A stretch of DNA of 64,000 bases from a bacterium. Its GTDB lineage: Bacteria > Desulfobacterota > Binatia > HRBIN30 > CADEER01. A program made the position numbers and the translations under genes. Positions 43,520-52,578 of this stretch are shown here, one piece after another (the first letter of the stretch is position 1; each line of letters begins with the position of its first letter). The notes beneath the pieces were generated by a model. The model searched no databases and was not told where the DNA came from. It was given only the letters and a program-made list of their open reading frames with translations. The stretch lies in assembly GCA_030430165.1 (NCBI GenBank), contig JAUIGL010000010.1, positions 1-64,000 on the forward strand, in the 5' to 3' direction.

Positions 43520-45726
43520 CACGCCGGACGATTCGCCCCCAGCTTACCCCAGTCGCGCGATTCTTTTGCGCCGCGCTCTGTGCCGCCTGGCTGGCGGCCT
43601 GCGCAGGCGACGGACCGAGCAGCGGTGGGGGTGGCGGCGGACCGATCGTCGCCCCGTTGGTCGAAGCCGGGCCGATGGCGATGCGACGCCTGACCGAACG
43701 CCAGTATCGCCAGACCATCGCCGACGTCTTCGGCGACGAGACCGAGATCCCCGGTCGCATCGAGCCCGACAATCGGCAGCTCGGGCTATTCGCCGTCGGC
43801 TCGACCCAGGTCAGCGTCACCGCGTCGGGATTCGAGCAGTACGAGTCGATCTCGCGCAGCATCGCCGAGCAGGCGCTCGCGCCGGAGAAGCGCGACGGCC
43901 AGGTAGAGTGCGCTCCGAGCGATCCACAAGGCCCCGACGACGAGTGCGCGCGCGCCTTCGTCGCGCGCATCGGCCGCCAGCTCCTGCGTCGAGGGCTGAG
44001 CGAGGAGGAGATCGAGTCGCGCGTCGCGGTCGCCGCCGAGAGCGCCGCCACCCTCGGCGACTTCTGGGCCGGCCTGCAGGACGCGCTGACGACATTGCTC
44101 CTGTCGCCCGAGTTCCTGTTTCGCATCGAGGAGGCGGAAGTCGACCCCGGCGCCCCCGGCCGCATGCGGCTGACCAGCCTGTCGATGGCGTCGCGGCTCA
44201 GCTATTTCCTGTGGAACGGGCCACCGGACGAGGAGTTGCTCGCCGCCGGCGAACGCGGCGACCTGGTCGACGACCAGCTGCTCGAGGAGCAGGTCGAGCG
44301 CATGCTCGCCTCGCCACGGCTCGAGCGCAGCGTGCGCGCCTTCTTCGGCGATCTGTTCGCCTTCGCCGACATCGATCAGGGACTGGTTCGCAAGGACCCG
44401 ATCCTCTTCCCCGCGTTCAGCCAGGAGATGATCGGCGACGCCGCCGAGCAGACCTTGCTCACCGTGGTCGACCACCTGGTCGCCCAGAGCGGCGACTACC
44501 GCGACCTCTTCACCACCCGCAAAACCTTTCTCTCGCGCCCGATCGGCATCGTCTACAAGCTGCCGGTTGCGACTCGCGACGGATTCGAGGAGTTCGAGTT
44601 CCCGGCATCCGACCCGCGCGCCGGACTGCTCAGCCACATCAGCCTGCTCGCTCTCTATTCCCACTCCGGGCGCGGCTCACCGACGCTGCGCGGGAAGTTC
44701 GTCCGCGAAGTCCTGCTCTGCCAGGACGTGCCGCCGCCGCCGGGCGATGTCGACTTCTCCGACTTCGCCGACGCCGACACCCTGACGTTGCCGACCGCGC
44801 GCGACCGACTCGAGCTGCACGTCGTCAACGAGACCTGCGCCGGCTGTCACGCGTTGATGGATCCGATCGGCCTCGGCCTGGAGAAGATGGACGGCATCGG
44901 CGCCCTGCGCGAGACCGAGAACGGCGCAACGATCGACCCCTCGGGTCAGCTCAACGGCGTGCCGTTCCGCGATGCCAAACAGCTCGGCCGTGCACTCTCG
45001 CGCGACCCGCTACTCGGCCCCTGCTTCGTCGAGAACTACTTCCGCTACGCGATGGGTCGCGCCATCGCCGACGGCGAGGCCGAGCACGTCGACTACATCG
45101 CCGCCAAGCTGGAGCGCGACGGCTACGCCCTGCGCGACCTGCTGCGCATGATCGTCCTCGGCGACGCCTTCCGCACCACCTCGGGCCCGCGCGAGGTGGT
45201 GCCCGAGCCTACCCCCGATCCGAACCAAACCCCGGACAGCACGGGTACGCCGGGTAACGGCGATGCGACGCCGACGCCAGGCGAAGGTACTCCGCGCCCG
45301 ACCGACGACACATCGCCGGCGCCGACTCCCACCGGCCCCACTCCCACCCCGACGGTGCGCCCGACCCGCACGCCGACGCCGACCACGGCTCCGGTCTTCT
45401 TCAGCACGATTCAGGAGGAGATCCTCAACCGACGCTGTATCGATCTGCCCTGCCACAGCGAGGTCAGCCGCGCCGGCGGCCTGTTGCTCGAGGGCAGCGG
45501 CGCATACGACGACCTGGTCGGCGTCGAGCCGACCAACGCCGCGGCGCGCGGCGACGATTTCCTGCGAGTCGCCGCCGGGGAGCCGGTCGACAGCTTCCTG
45601 TTGTTCAAGGTCCTCGGTCCGTCCGATCCGATTTTCGGCTCGCGCATGCCGCTAGGCGGCGGCATGCTCGCCGACGACGAGATCGACCTGATCGAAGCCT
45701 GGATCGCAGGCGGAGCCGAACGATGA
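43516..45726 (+). CDS. DUF1592/DUF1588/DUF1585-type heme lipoprotein with C-terminal cytochrome-like domain
   Basis: A 736-residue exported lipoprotein (signal ending LAAC, then a Gly-rich spacer). It carries the domain chain DUF1587-DUF1592-DUF1588-DUF1585 known from Planctomycetota and Myxococcota. Recognisable parts are RRLTERQYRQTIADVFGD, SRLSYFLWNGPPDEEL and RGKFVREVLLCQDVPPPP. A c-type heme site CAGCH is at residues 441-445. A Pro/Thr-rich linker (about 559-628) leads to a C-terminal cytochrome-like domain containing CIDLPCHS, a C-x4-C-H variant. The chemistry of the family is unknown; surface redox processing of polymers has been suggested. Overlaps both neighbours by ATGA. Confidence 0.85.
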   Translation: MTRRTIRPQLTPVARFFCAALCAAWLAACAGDGPSSGGGGGGPIVAPLVEAGPMAMRRLTERQYRQTIADVFGDETEIPGRIEPDNRQLGLFAVGSTQVSVTASGFEQYESISRSIAEQALAPEKRDGQVECAPSDPQGPDDECARAFVARIGRQLLRRGLSEEEIESRVAVAAESAATLGDFWAGLQDALTTLLLSPEFLFRIEEAEVDPGAPGRMRLTSLSMASRLSYFLWNGPPDEELLAAGERGDLVDDQLLEEQVERMLASPRLERSVRAFFGDLFAFADIDQGLVRKDPILFPAFSQEMIGDAAEQTLLTVVDHLVAQSGDYRDLFTTRKTFLSRPIGIVYKLPVATRDGFEEFEFPASDPRAGLLSHISLLALYSHSGRGSPTLRGKFVREVLLCQDVPPPPGDVDFSDFADADTLTLPTARDRLELHVVNETCAGCHALMDPIGLGLEKMDGIGALRETENGATIDPSGQLNGVPFRDAKQLGRALSRDPLLGPCFVENYFRYAMGRAIADGEAEHVDYIAAKLERDGYALRDLLRMIVLGDAFRTTSGPREVVPEPTPDPNQTPDSTGTPGNGDATPTPGEGTPRPTDDTSPAPTPTGPTPTPTVRPTRTPTPTTAPVFFSTIQEEILNRRCIDLPCHSEVSRAGGLLLEGSGAYDDLVGVEPTNAAARGDDFLRVAAGEPVDSFLLFKVLGPSDPIFGSRMPLGGGMLADDEIDLIEAWIAGGAER

Positions 45727-47060
45727 AGACCCCTCCGATCAGCCGAAGAACCGTCTTGCGCGGCATCGCCGGCGGCGCCGCCGTGTCGGTCGGGCTGCCG
45801 CTGCTCGAGATCTTCCTCAACGACAACGGCACCGCGCTCGCCGGCGGCGCACCGCTGCCGCTGCGCTTCGGAACCTGGTTCTGGGGCTGCGGCATGAACC
45901 CGGCGCGCTGGGCGCCCGTGAGCGAAGGCGCCGATTACGAACTCTCGCCCGAGCTCGAGGTCCTCGGCTCGCTGAAGAGCGAGGTCAGCGTGCTCAGCGG
46001 CTTCAACGTGTTCCTCGACGGAGCCCCCAACGAGCCGCACTACACCGGCGTGCTCGCCAACCTCACCGGGACCACTCCGCCCGATGCCGGCGAACAGAAA
46101 GCGCCGACACTCGACACGCTGATCTCGGCGGTGCACGGCGGATCGACTCGGTTCCGCTCACTCGAGTTCTCGGCGACCGGGGTGCCCAGCCAGACCTTCA
46201 GCCGCGAGAGCGACAGCATCCAGAACGCTTCGATCGTCTCGCCGATCGAAGCCTACAACCGCATCTTCGGCGACGGCTTCTTCGACCCCAACGAGGGGCC
46301 GTTCGTGCCCGACCCCAAGACCATCCTCCGCGGCAGCGCCCTCTCCGCGGTGGCGGAGGACACCGCCCGCCTCGAAAAGCGGTTGGGCTCGCACGACAAA
46401 CAGCGCCTCGACCAGTACCTGACGTCGCTGCGCCAGCTCGAGCGCCAGATCGAGATCTCGCTGAGCCCGCCGAACCTCGAGGCCTGCAGCCGCCCACGGG
46501 CGCCGCGCAGCGAGGACCTCGGCACCGAAGTGGGCCAGGCCAACGCGACCCACGACCTGCTGACCGACCTCCTCGTCTTCGCGCTGCTGTGTGACCAGAC
46601 CCGAGTCTTCAACATGATCTTCTCGTGGGCACTGTCGGACCTGCGTTTCCTCGGCGAGGACATCGCGCACCACCAGCTGACCCACGACGAGCCGGTCGAC
46701 CGGGAGCTCGGCTACCAGCCGCGCTCGACCGAGTTTTCGCAGGTATCGATGCGCGCCTGGGCACGCTTCGTCGACAAGCTCGCCAGCACACCGGAGGGCG
46801 ACGGCACCCTGCTCGACAACTGCCTGATCATGGCGCATTCCGAGCACTCCTTCGCCAAGTCGCATCTCGTCGCCGGAATTCCGGTCATGGTCGCCGGCCG
46901 GGCGCAGGGCAGAGTCGTCCCCGGCGTGCACGTCCGCGGCAACGGCGAGCCGGTGTCGCGGATCGGCCTGACCATGCAACAGGTGATGGGTGTCCCCGTC
47001 GGCGAGTGGGGAACCGGCTCGCACCAGACCTCGCAGCCGGTCGGCGAGATCCTCGCCTGA
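45723..47060 (+). CDS. Tat-exported DUF1552 family protein
   Basis: A 445-residue protein with a twin-arginine signal (SRRTVLRGIAGGAAVSVGLP). Tat export means it folds, perhaps with a cofactor, before crossing the membrane. The mature part is DUF1552: RFGTWFWGCGMNP near the start, SGFNVFLDGAPNEPHYTGV, KQRLDQYLTSLRQLERQIE in the middle, and the C-terminal LMAHSEHSFAKSHLVAG. It resembles alkaline-phosphatase/sulfatase-like folds but no function is known. It is always found with DUF1592-type proteins. Overlaps the preceding gene by ATGA and ends the operon. Confidence 0.85.
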   Translation: MKTPPISRRTVLRGIAGGAAVSVGLPLLEIFLNDNGTALAGGAPLPLRFGTWFWGCGMNPARWAPVSEGADYELSPELEVLGSLKSEVSVLSGFNVFLDGAPNEPHYTGVLANLTGTTPPDAGEQKAPTLDTLISAVHGGSTRFRSLEFSATGVPSQTFSRESDSIQNASIVSPIEAYNRIFGDGFFDPNEGPFVPDPKTILRGSALSAVAEDTARLEKRLGSHDKQRLDQYLTSLRQLERQIEISLSPPNLEACSRPRAPRSEDLGTEVGQANATHDLLTDLLVFALLCDQTRVFNMIFSWALSDLRFLGEDIAHHQLTHDEPVDRELGYQPRSTEFSQVSMRAWARFVDKLASTPEGDGTLLDNCLIMAHSEHSFAKSHLVAGIPVMVAGRAQGRVVPGVHVRGNGEPVSRIGLTMQQVMGVPVGEWGTGSHQTSQPVGEILA

Positions 47061-47226
47061 CACGACGCCACCTGGCACGAGGTGGGCCGACGGTCCCAGC
47101 TCACGACTCGAATAAAGCGGTTGACTCATTTCACCGGCTTTCGTCTTATGGGCTAGTGGATCGGGGCACGTGAGGGGACGCGACAGCCGATTCCGATACC
47201 ACGCAACGATCGGGAACGGGGGCATC

Positions 47227-48453
47227 ATGTCGGAGACCATTTCGGCAACCAGGGGAACCAACGAATCGACGTGGCTGCGCGCGCTGCAGCTGTCCTCGAT
47301 TCCATCGATCGAGCTCGGCCGGCTGATGTCGGAGGTGTGGAGCGTCGCCCAGGGCTACGGCGGATGGATGCCGGTACGCCCCAACCACCTCTCCTACTCG
47401 CGCATCGGCGAAGCCATGCTCGACCACACCTTCACGCTGGCGATGAACGCCCTCACCGGAATCCCGGACCGGGAGGAGATGGAGCTTCAGCGTACCGAAA
47501 TGCGTCAGGCTTGGGGGTTGTTCGAGCGCCGCGGCTGGCTCGACGACCCGGAAGCGTTCCACCTCGAGCCCCCGCCGGTCGAAGATTGGGAGCAGGCGGA
47601 GGAGCAGAGCATGGTCCCTTCGCCGCTCACCTACCGCCGCATCTCCTTCGCCAGCGACTACCAGCCCGACCCGGAGATGCCCGGCGCCAGGAGGTGGCTG
47701 AGGCACCGCAACAACCGGACGCACCACGCCTACGTGCTCGAGCACGACGACGGCCTCGATCGACCGTGGCTGGTGTGCATCCACGGCTTCGGAATGGGAA
47801 CGCCGGCAATCAACTTCACCGGGTTCGCCGCCAACTGGCTGCACAACGAGCTCGGTCTCAACCTGATCTTTCCGACCCTGCCCCTGCACGGACTACGCGG
47901 CGACGCCACGGTCAGCGGCGGCAACCTGTTGCGTCCAGACTACCTCGGCCTGGTCCACTGCTTCGCCCAGTCGGTCTGGGACATTCGCCGCACCATCCAA
48001 TGGGCGCGTGACCGCGGCGCCGAGCAGATCGGCCTCTACGGATTGTCACTCGGCGGCTGCAATTCGGCCCTCGTCGCCTCGCTCGAACCCGACCTCGACT
48101 GCGTCATCGCGGGGATTCCAGTCGTCGACTTCACCCGGGTCGCGCGCGGCAACGCCCCCTGGGTGGTCGACTGGTACCACGGAAAATCCACCGACTGGGA
48201 GCTGATGAAATCGGTCATGCAGGTGGTATCGCCGCTCTCGTTCCGGCCACAGCTCGAGCGCGACCGTCGCTTCATCTTCGCCGGCCGCGCCGACCGCGTG
48301 GTGCCGCCAGATCAGGCACGGGCACTGTGGAACCACTGGGAGCAGCCGGACATCCACTGGTATCCGGGCGGCCACGTCTTCGGCTTCATGACCGCCGGCG
48401 TCCGCCACTTCGTCGAAGAATCCCTGTTCCAGGCCGACATGCTGCCGAGCTAG
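47227..48453 (+). CDS. Alpha/beta hydrolase (prolyl-oligopeptidase-like)
   Basis: A 408-residue alpha/beta hydrolase. A 160-residue N-terminal helical part precedes the catalytic domain. The oxyanion region is VCIHGFGMGTPA, the nucleophile Ser lies in GLSLGG, and FAGRADRVVPPDQA carries the acid. The catalytic His is in WYPGGHVFGF. No signal peptide is visible at ATG 47227, which is the better start because GGGGGCATC precedes it. Substrate unknown. A half-copy of the GAACACGG repeat lies 3' of the gene. Confidence 0.8.
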   Translation: MSETISATRGTNESTWLRALQLSSIPSIELGRLMSEVWSVAQGYGGWMPVRPNHLSYSRIGEAMLDHTFTLAMNALTGIPDREEMELQRTEMRQAWGLFERRGWLDDPEAFHLEPPPVEDWEQAEEQSMVPSPLTYRRISFASDYQPDPEMPGARRWLRHRNNRTHHAYVLEHDDGLDRPWLVCIHGFGMGTPAINFTGFAANWLHNELGLNLIFPTLPLHGLRGDATVSGGNLLRPDYLGLVHCFAQSVWDIRRTIQWARDRGAEQIGLYGLSLGGCNSALVASLEPDLDCVIAGIPVVDFTRVARGNAPWVVDWYHGKSTDWELMKSVMQVVSPLSFRPQLERDRRFIFAGRADRVVPPDQARALWNHWEQPDIHWYPGGHVFGFMTAGVRHFVEESLFQADMLPS

Positions 48454-48470
48454 CCTCGAAGGAAACTCAA

Positions 48471-48622
48471 ACCACGGGTGAACACGGAGGGACACGGACA
48501 CGAGAAGAGTCGAGAGGCGTCCGGAATCATCCCAACCTCATTTCGCATGACTTTGTTTCGACGGAAGCCCATGCTGCTCCACTCCTCTTCCCACAGTGAT
48601 TATCCGTGTTTATCTGTGGTTT
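48471..48622. repeat. Degenerate GAACACGG-type inverted repeat
   Basis: The left arm around 48471-48500 (GGTGAACACGGAGGGACACGG) is paired loosely with 48600-48622 (TATCCGTGTTTATCTGTGG). The arms are about 100 bases apart and partly decayed. It lies 3' of the alpha/beta hydrolase gene. Confidence 0.65.
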
Positions 48623-48701
48623 CTTTTTTTCTTTGTGGTTGAGTGGTTTGACGGGCTAGGCGGTTCCGCACTACCCTTCTCGGCAGACTGAGGAGGTGAC
48701 C

Positions 48702-49202
48702 ATGATCCGACTCGCACTCGTCGTCTTGCTACTCATCGCCAGCCCGGTGTACGCGCAACGCGGGCCGGTCCCCAAGGGGCAACCCACCGGGGTGGAGCTC
48801 GAGGTTCACAAGACCTACGGCTCGTTCGTCGACGCTTGGAACAAGCACGACCCCAAGGCCATGGCGGCGCTGTGGACCGCCGACGGCGACCACATGGAGC
48901 CTGACGGGCGAACCGTGTTCGGCCGGGAAGAGGTCGAGCGCCTGCTGACCTATGAGCACGCGAGCGTGTTCAAGGACAGCCAGCTCCACCTGGCAATCGA
49001 GCGGGTACGTATTCCGACGCCCGGCGTCGCCATTGCCGACGGCACCTACGAGCTGTTCAACGTCACCGACGCCCGCGGCAACAAGATCCCCGACCGACAC
49101 GGCTACTTCACCAGCGTCCTCACCAAGGAGGCCGATGGGTGGAAGGTCAGCGCCAGCCGCCTGATGCTGCCTCAGGTTCTGATCTGGCGCGATCGCGACT
49201 AG
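48702..49202 (+). CDS. Exported SnoaL/SgcJ-like NTF2-fold protein
   Basis: A 166-residue secreted protein. The signal peptide is MIRLALVVLLLIASPVYA. The mature part has the cone-shaped NTF2/SnoaL fold of the SgcJ/EcaC group: SFVDAWNKHDPKAMAALWTADGDHMEPDG, FGREEVERLL and TKEADGWKVSASR. Most members have no known reaction. AGGAGGTGA is five bases before ATG 48702. Its last 56 bases overlap the 3' end of the opposite-strand four-helix-bundle gene. Confidence 0.78.
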   Translation: MIRLALVVLLLIASPVYAQRGPVPKGQPTGVELEVHKTYGSFVDAWNKHDPKAMAALWTADGDHMEPDGRTVFGREEVERLLTYEHASVFKDSQLHLAIERVRIPTPGVAIADGTYELFNVTDARGNKIPDRHGYFTSVLTKEADGWKVSASRLMLPQVLIWRDRD

Positions 49203-49551
49203 CATCGGGCTGTTGCCGAGCTCGCGCGCGCAGCGCGCGCGCAAGCTCGTCCAGCTGGCCACGCAAGCCACCGGCTTCGACTTCGTCGAGATAGCCGAGG
49301 TCGGCGGCGACGATCAGCAGGCATCCGAGCTCGCTGCAGCGAGCCGCCGCGGCGAGCAGGGTCGCGCCGCCGCTGGCGCCGCCCTCGCCGCCCACCGCGA
49401 CCGCGCTGACCACGTCGACGATGCCGCCGCGCAGCTTGTCGCGCAGGACCAGGTCGCGGTGGAATCCGCCGCGCGAGGTCGCGCCGTAGAATGCCGAGAC
49501 CAGGGCGCGCGCCTCCCGCCAGACCTCCAACTCCTCGTACGGTTCAGGCAT
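49147..49551 (-). CDS. Four-helix-bundle protein (S23/IVP type)
   Basis: A 134-residue helical protein that fits the S23-like four-helix-bundle family first found as intervening sequence proteins in 23S rRNA genes. Matching pieces are EELEVWREARALVSAFY, LVLRDKLRGGIVDVVSAVA, the inner stretch ARCSELGCLLIVAADLGYL, and a poorly conserved tail. The expected cognate is an RNA or diversity-generating reverse transcriptase accessory, but no rRNA gene or reverse transcriptase is nearby. It is convergent with the SnoaL-like gene and overlaps its 3' end (49147-49202), which is unusual in this window. Confidence 0.7.
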   Translation of the reverse strand: MPEPYEELEVWREARALVSAFYGATSRGGFHRDLVLRDKLRGGIVDVVSAVAVGGEGGASGGATLLAAAARCSELGCLLIVAADLGYLDEVEAGGLRGQLDELARALRARARQQPDASRDRARSEPEAASGGWR

Positions 49552-49556
49552 ACCGC

Positions 49557-49586
49557 CATGATGTATCGCCTATGGCTATTTGTCAA
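49557..49586 (-). promoter_or_regulatory. Possible sigma70-type promoter for the four-helix-bundle gene
   Basis: On the minus strand TTGACA (49586-49581) is an exact -35 match. CATCAT (49562-49557) at 18-base spacing is a 4/6 match to -10 and lies six bases from the ATG, implying a near-leaderless message. Weak evidence. Confidence 0.3.
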
Positions 49587-49717
49587 GTATCATCCATCGG
49601 GTCCACCCCAGGCTCGGTTGGCGAACGGCAATCGACCGGCGCGGCGAAACGCTCACACGATCGTGAAATCAACGCGTTGGCTTCATTTCCAAGGCAAAGC
49701 GAAATATGGAGATTCCC

Positions 49718-51076
49718 ATGAGCGAGTACAGCGCCTGGTTTGAATGCATCAACGGTTGCCCGACCCGGTTCAACTTGACCGAAGTCATCTACCGCTGCCC
49801 CACCTGCGGCGATCTTCTCGACGTCAAGCACGACCACGACGCTTTGCGGCGGCGGTCGGGGCCCGCCTGGATCAAGCTTTTCGAAGATCGCTACCGACGC
49901 AACGACTTCCCCTACGGCTCCGGCGTGTGGGGCAAGAAGGAATGGGTGATTCCCTTCATCGACAACGAGAACATCGTTTCGACCTACGAGGGCGGCACCA
50001 ACCTGATGTGGGCCGATCGCTACGGCAAGCTGATTGGAGTCGAAGACCTGTGGGTCAAGCAGTGCGGCAACTCCCATACCGGCTCGTTCAAGGACCTCGG
50101 CATGACCGTACTGGTGTCGGTGGTCAAACAGATGATCGCCGAGGGCAGCCCGATCACCGCCATCGCCTGTGCCTCGACCGGCGACACCTCGGCGGCGCTC
50201 GCCAACTACGGGGCGGCGGCGGGGATCCCGGCGGTGGTTCTGCTGCCGAAGAACAAGGTTTCCCCGGCGCAGCTGGTACAGCCACTCGCCAACGGCGCGC
50301 TGGTGCTCAGCCTCGACACCGATTTCGACGGCTGCATGGCGCTGGTCCAGGAAATCACCAACGAGCCGACCATCTACCTCGCCAACTCGATGAACAGCCT
50401 GCGCATCGAGGGGCAGAAAACGGTCAGCATCGAGCTGGTGCAACAGTTCGATTGGGAAGTTCCCGACTGGGTCGTCATTCCCGGCGGCAACCTCGGCAAC
50501 GTCAGCGCCCTCGGCAAGGGGTTCCTGATCATGCGCGACCTCGGCGTCATCCAGAAGCTGCCGCGCATCGCCGTCGCCCAGGCGGCCAACGCGAACCCGC
50601 TGTACCTGTCGTACCAGAGAGACTTCCAGACCTTCGAAGCGGTGCGCGCAAAAAAGACGCTGGCAAGCGCGATCCAGATCGGCAACCCGGTATCGTACAA
50701 ACGGGCGATCAAGGCGCTGACCCAGTTCGACGGCGTCGTCGAGCAGGCGACCGAGGCCGAGCTGGCCGACGAAGCGGCGCGCGCCGACCGCACCGGGATG
50801 TTCAACTGCCCGCATACCGGCGTCGCCCTCGCGGCACTGCGCAAGCTGGTCGACAAGAAGGTCATCCGATCGGACGAACGGGTGGTCGTCATCTCGACCG
50901 CGCACGGGTTGAAGTTCGCCAATCAGAAGATCGCCTACCACATGAACGAGCTCGAAGGCATCGAGTCGGCGCACGCCAACACGCCGACCGAAATCGCCGC
51001 CGACCTCGGCAAGGTCAAGGACGCCATCCGCAAGTTCTCCGACCGCGCGCGAGCGCTGGGGACCGGCCGTGGCTGA
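49718..51076 (+). CDS. thrC: Threonine synthase
   Basis: A 452-residue PLP enzyme converting O-phosphohomoserine to threonine. The PLP lysine is K125 in GSFKDLGM. The phosphate loop is further on ([12 protein letters not shown]). An N-terminal zinc-ribbon-like segment with C-x-x-C pairs (CINGC, CPTC) resembles the plant-type and many bacterial enzymes. ATG 49718 fits GGAG at six bases better than an in-frame ATG at 49706. Its last eight bases overlap the next gene, a transsulfuration-family PLP enzyme, so the two are coupled. The pairing is of interest because both may compete for a homoserine ester. Confidence 0.92.
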   Translation: MSEYSAWFECINGCPTRFNLTEVIYRCPTCGDLLDVKHDHDALRRRSGPAWIKLFEDRYRRNDFPYGSGVWGKKEWVIPFIDNENIVSTYEGGTNLMWADRYGKLIGVEDLWVKQCGNSHTGSFKDLGMTVLVSVVKQMIAEGSPITAIACASTGDTSAALANYGAAAGIPAVVLLPKNKVSPAQLVQPLANGALVLSLDTDFDGCMALVQEITNEPTIYLANSMNSLRIEGQKTVSIELVQQFDWEVPDWVVIPGGNLGNVSALGKGFLIMRDLGVIQKLPRIAVAQAANANPLYLSYQRDFQTFEAVRAKKTLASAIQIGNPVSYKRAIKALTQFDGVVEQATEAELADEAARADRTGMFNCPHTGVALAALRKLVDKKVIRSDERVVVISTAHGLKFANQKIAYHMNELEGIESAHANTPTEIAADLGKVKDAIRKFSDRARALGTGRG

Positions 51077-52259
51077 GCCGAAGACACCCCGGCGCGGGGC
51101 CAGCACGCAGGCGGTTCACGCTGGTGAGCAGCGCAGCAAACCGACCGACGCGATCACTACTCCGATTTCCCAGACGTCGACCTACACCTTCGCCAACACC
51201 CAGGAGCTGCGCGATCACTTCGAGCACAGGATCGAACGCGAAGAGTACGGGCGCTACGGCAACCCGACGCAACGCGTCGCGGAAAAGAAGCTGGCGGCGC
51301 TCGACAACGCCGAAGACGGATTGATGTTCGCCAGCGGCATGGCGGCGATCACGACGACTCTCTTCGCCATTCTCTCGCGCGGCGCGCACGTCGTCGTCAC
51401 CGACGACGCCTATCGCCGCACGCGCCAGTTCCTCAACCAGACCCTGGGCCGGTTCGGAGTCGACGTGTCGACGGTGCCAGCCGGCGACTACGACCGCATC
51501 GAAGAGGCGATTCGGCCCAACACTCGCCTGATCTTCAGCGAATCGCCGACCAATCCGTACAACCGCGTGCTCGATCTCGAGAAGCTGGTCGAGATTGCGC
51601 AACGGCGGCGCGTCAAGACGGTCATCGACTCCACCTTCGCCACGCCGATCAACCAACGCCCGATCGACTTCGGCATCGACCTGGTGATCCACTCGGCCAC
51701 CAAGTACCTCGGCGGGCACAACGACCTGCTGGCCGGCGCCGTGGTCGGCAGCGCGCCGCTGATCGGCGGCATTCGCGATCTGCAGGCGATCACCGGGGCA
51801 GTGCCCGATCCGTTCGCCGCCTATCTCTTGATCCGCGGACTCAAGACACTCGCTCTCCGCGTGTCGCGGCAGAACGAAAACGCCGAACGACTCGCGGCGT
51901 TCCTCGACACCCACCCGAAGGTGGGAACCGTGCACTACCCGAGCCTGTCGAGTCACCCCGAACACGAGATCGCCAAGAGCCAGATGAAGGGCTACGGCGG
52001 AGTCGTCTCGTTCGAGGTGGCCGGCGACATCGACGCCACCAGCCGCCTGGTCGACGCCTGCCAGATCCCGCGCATCGCGCCATCGCTCGGCGGCGTCGAG
52101 AGCCTGATCGAACAGCCGGCGCTGATGAGCTTCTACGAGCTCACCACCGAAGAGCGCCTGCAGGTCGGAATCAAGGAAAACCTGGTGCGCTACTCCGTCG
52201 GCGTCGAAGATGCCGACGACCTGATCGCCGACCTCGAGCAAGCGCTCGAGCAGGTGTAA
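51069..52259 (+). CDS. Cystathionine gamma-synthase / Cys-Met metabolism PLP enzyme
   Basis: A 396-residue PLP enzyme of the Cys/Met-metabolism family. The PLP lysine is K212 ([10 protein letters not shown]). Other marks are [30 protein letters not shown] and ESPTNP. Homology alone does not separate cystathionine gamma-synthase, O-acylhomoserine sulfhydrylase and methionine/cystathionine gamma-lyase. Coupling to thrC (eight-base overlap) favours a biosynthetic enzyme drawing on homoserine esters, that is a gamma-synthase or sulfhydrylase. Cytoplasmic, tetrameric in relatives. A CAGAG-type hairpin repeat follows its stop. Confidence 0.82.
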   Translation: MAEPKTPRRGASTQAVHAGEQRSKPTDAITTPISQTSTYTFANTQELRDHFEHRIEREEYGRYGNPTQRVAEKKLAALDNAEDGLMFASGMAAITTTLFAILSRGAHVVVTDDAYRRTRQFLNQTLGRFGVDVSTVPAGDYDRIEEAIRPNTRLIFSESPTNPYNRVLDLEKLVEIAQRRRVKTVIDSTFATPINQRPIDFGIDLVIHSATKYLGGHNDLLAGAVVGSAPLIGGIRDLQAITGAVPDPFAAYLLIRGLKTLALRVSRQNENAERLAAFLDTHPKVGTVHYPSLSSHPEHEIAKSQMKGYGGVVSFEVAGDIDATSRLVDACQIPRIAPSLGGVESLIEQPALMSFYELTTEERLQVGIKENLVRYSVGVEDADDLIADLEQALEQV

Positions 52260-52280
52260 GCTCGAAGAGAAAAAACATAC

Positions 52281-52351
52281 TCGCGCAGAGCCGCTGAGGC
52301 GCAGAGCTCTACAGAACCATTTTTCTCAGCGCCTCTGCGCCTCTGCGCGAG
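52281..52351. repeat. Inverted repeat of CGCAGAG type
   Basis: Arms 52281-52306 and 52325-52351 pair nearly completely (TCGCGCAGAGCCGCTGAGG against CCTCTGCGCCTCTGCGCGAG). They are built from a CAGAGG-like period. It lies between the convergent ends of the transsulfuration gene and the small membrane-protein gene. Confidence 0.8.
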
Positions 52352-52383
52352 ATAAATCTTTTTCTGCGAACCCAAATCTCTGA

Positions 52384-52578
52384 TCAGCCGATCAACCGCC
52401 ACACTGCGTAGGCAAGCACTGCCGCAGCAGCCATCCACAAGCCCAGAGTGCGCCGCGCCGCCGACTCGCGGCGGCGCCGCTCGGGGAGCTGGTTGATGTG
52501 CGCGGTGCGCAGCTTCGGGACCTCGACCAGCACGCCGACTACGAAGACCACCGCGATCAGGAGAGCGAGTAGCTTCAT
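52384..52578 (-). CDS. Small membrane protein coupled to an SRPBCC gene
   Basis: A 64-residue protein with two hydrophobic segments (LLALLIAVVFVVGVLVEV and LGLWMAAAAVLAYAVW) joined by a basic, Arg-rich loop (PERRRRESAARR). No family is recognised. The ATG overlaps the stop of the SRPBCC gene as ATGA (52575-52578), the chief evidence that it is translated. Probably an inner-membrane partner or anchor for that protein. Confidence 0.6.
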   Translation of the reverse strand: MKLLALLIAVVFVVGVLVEVPKLRTAHINQLPERRRRESAARRTLGLWMAAAAVLAYAVWRLIG

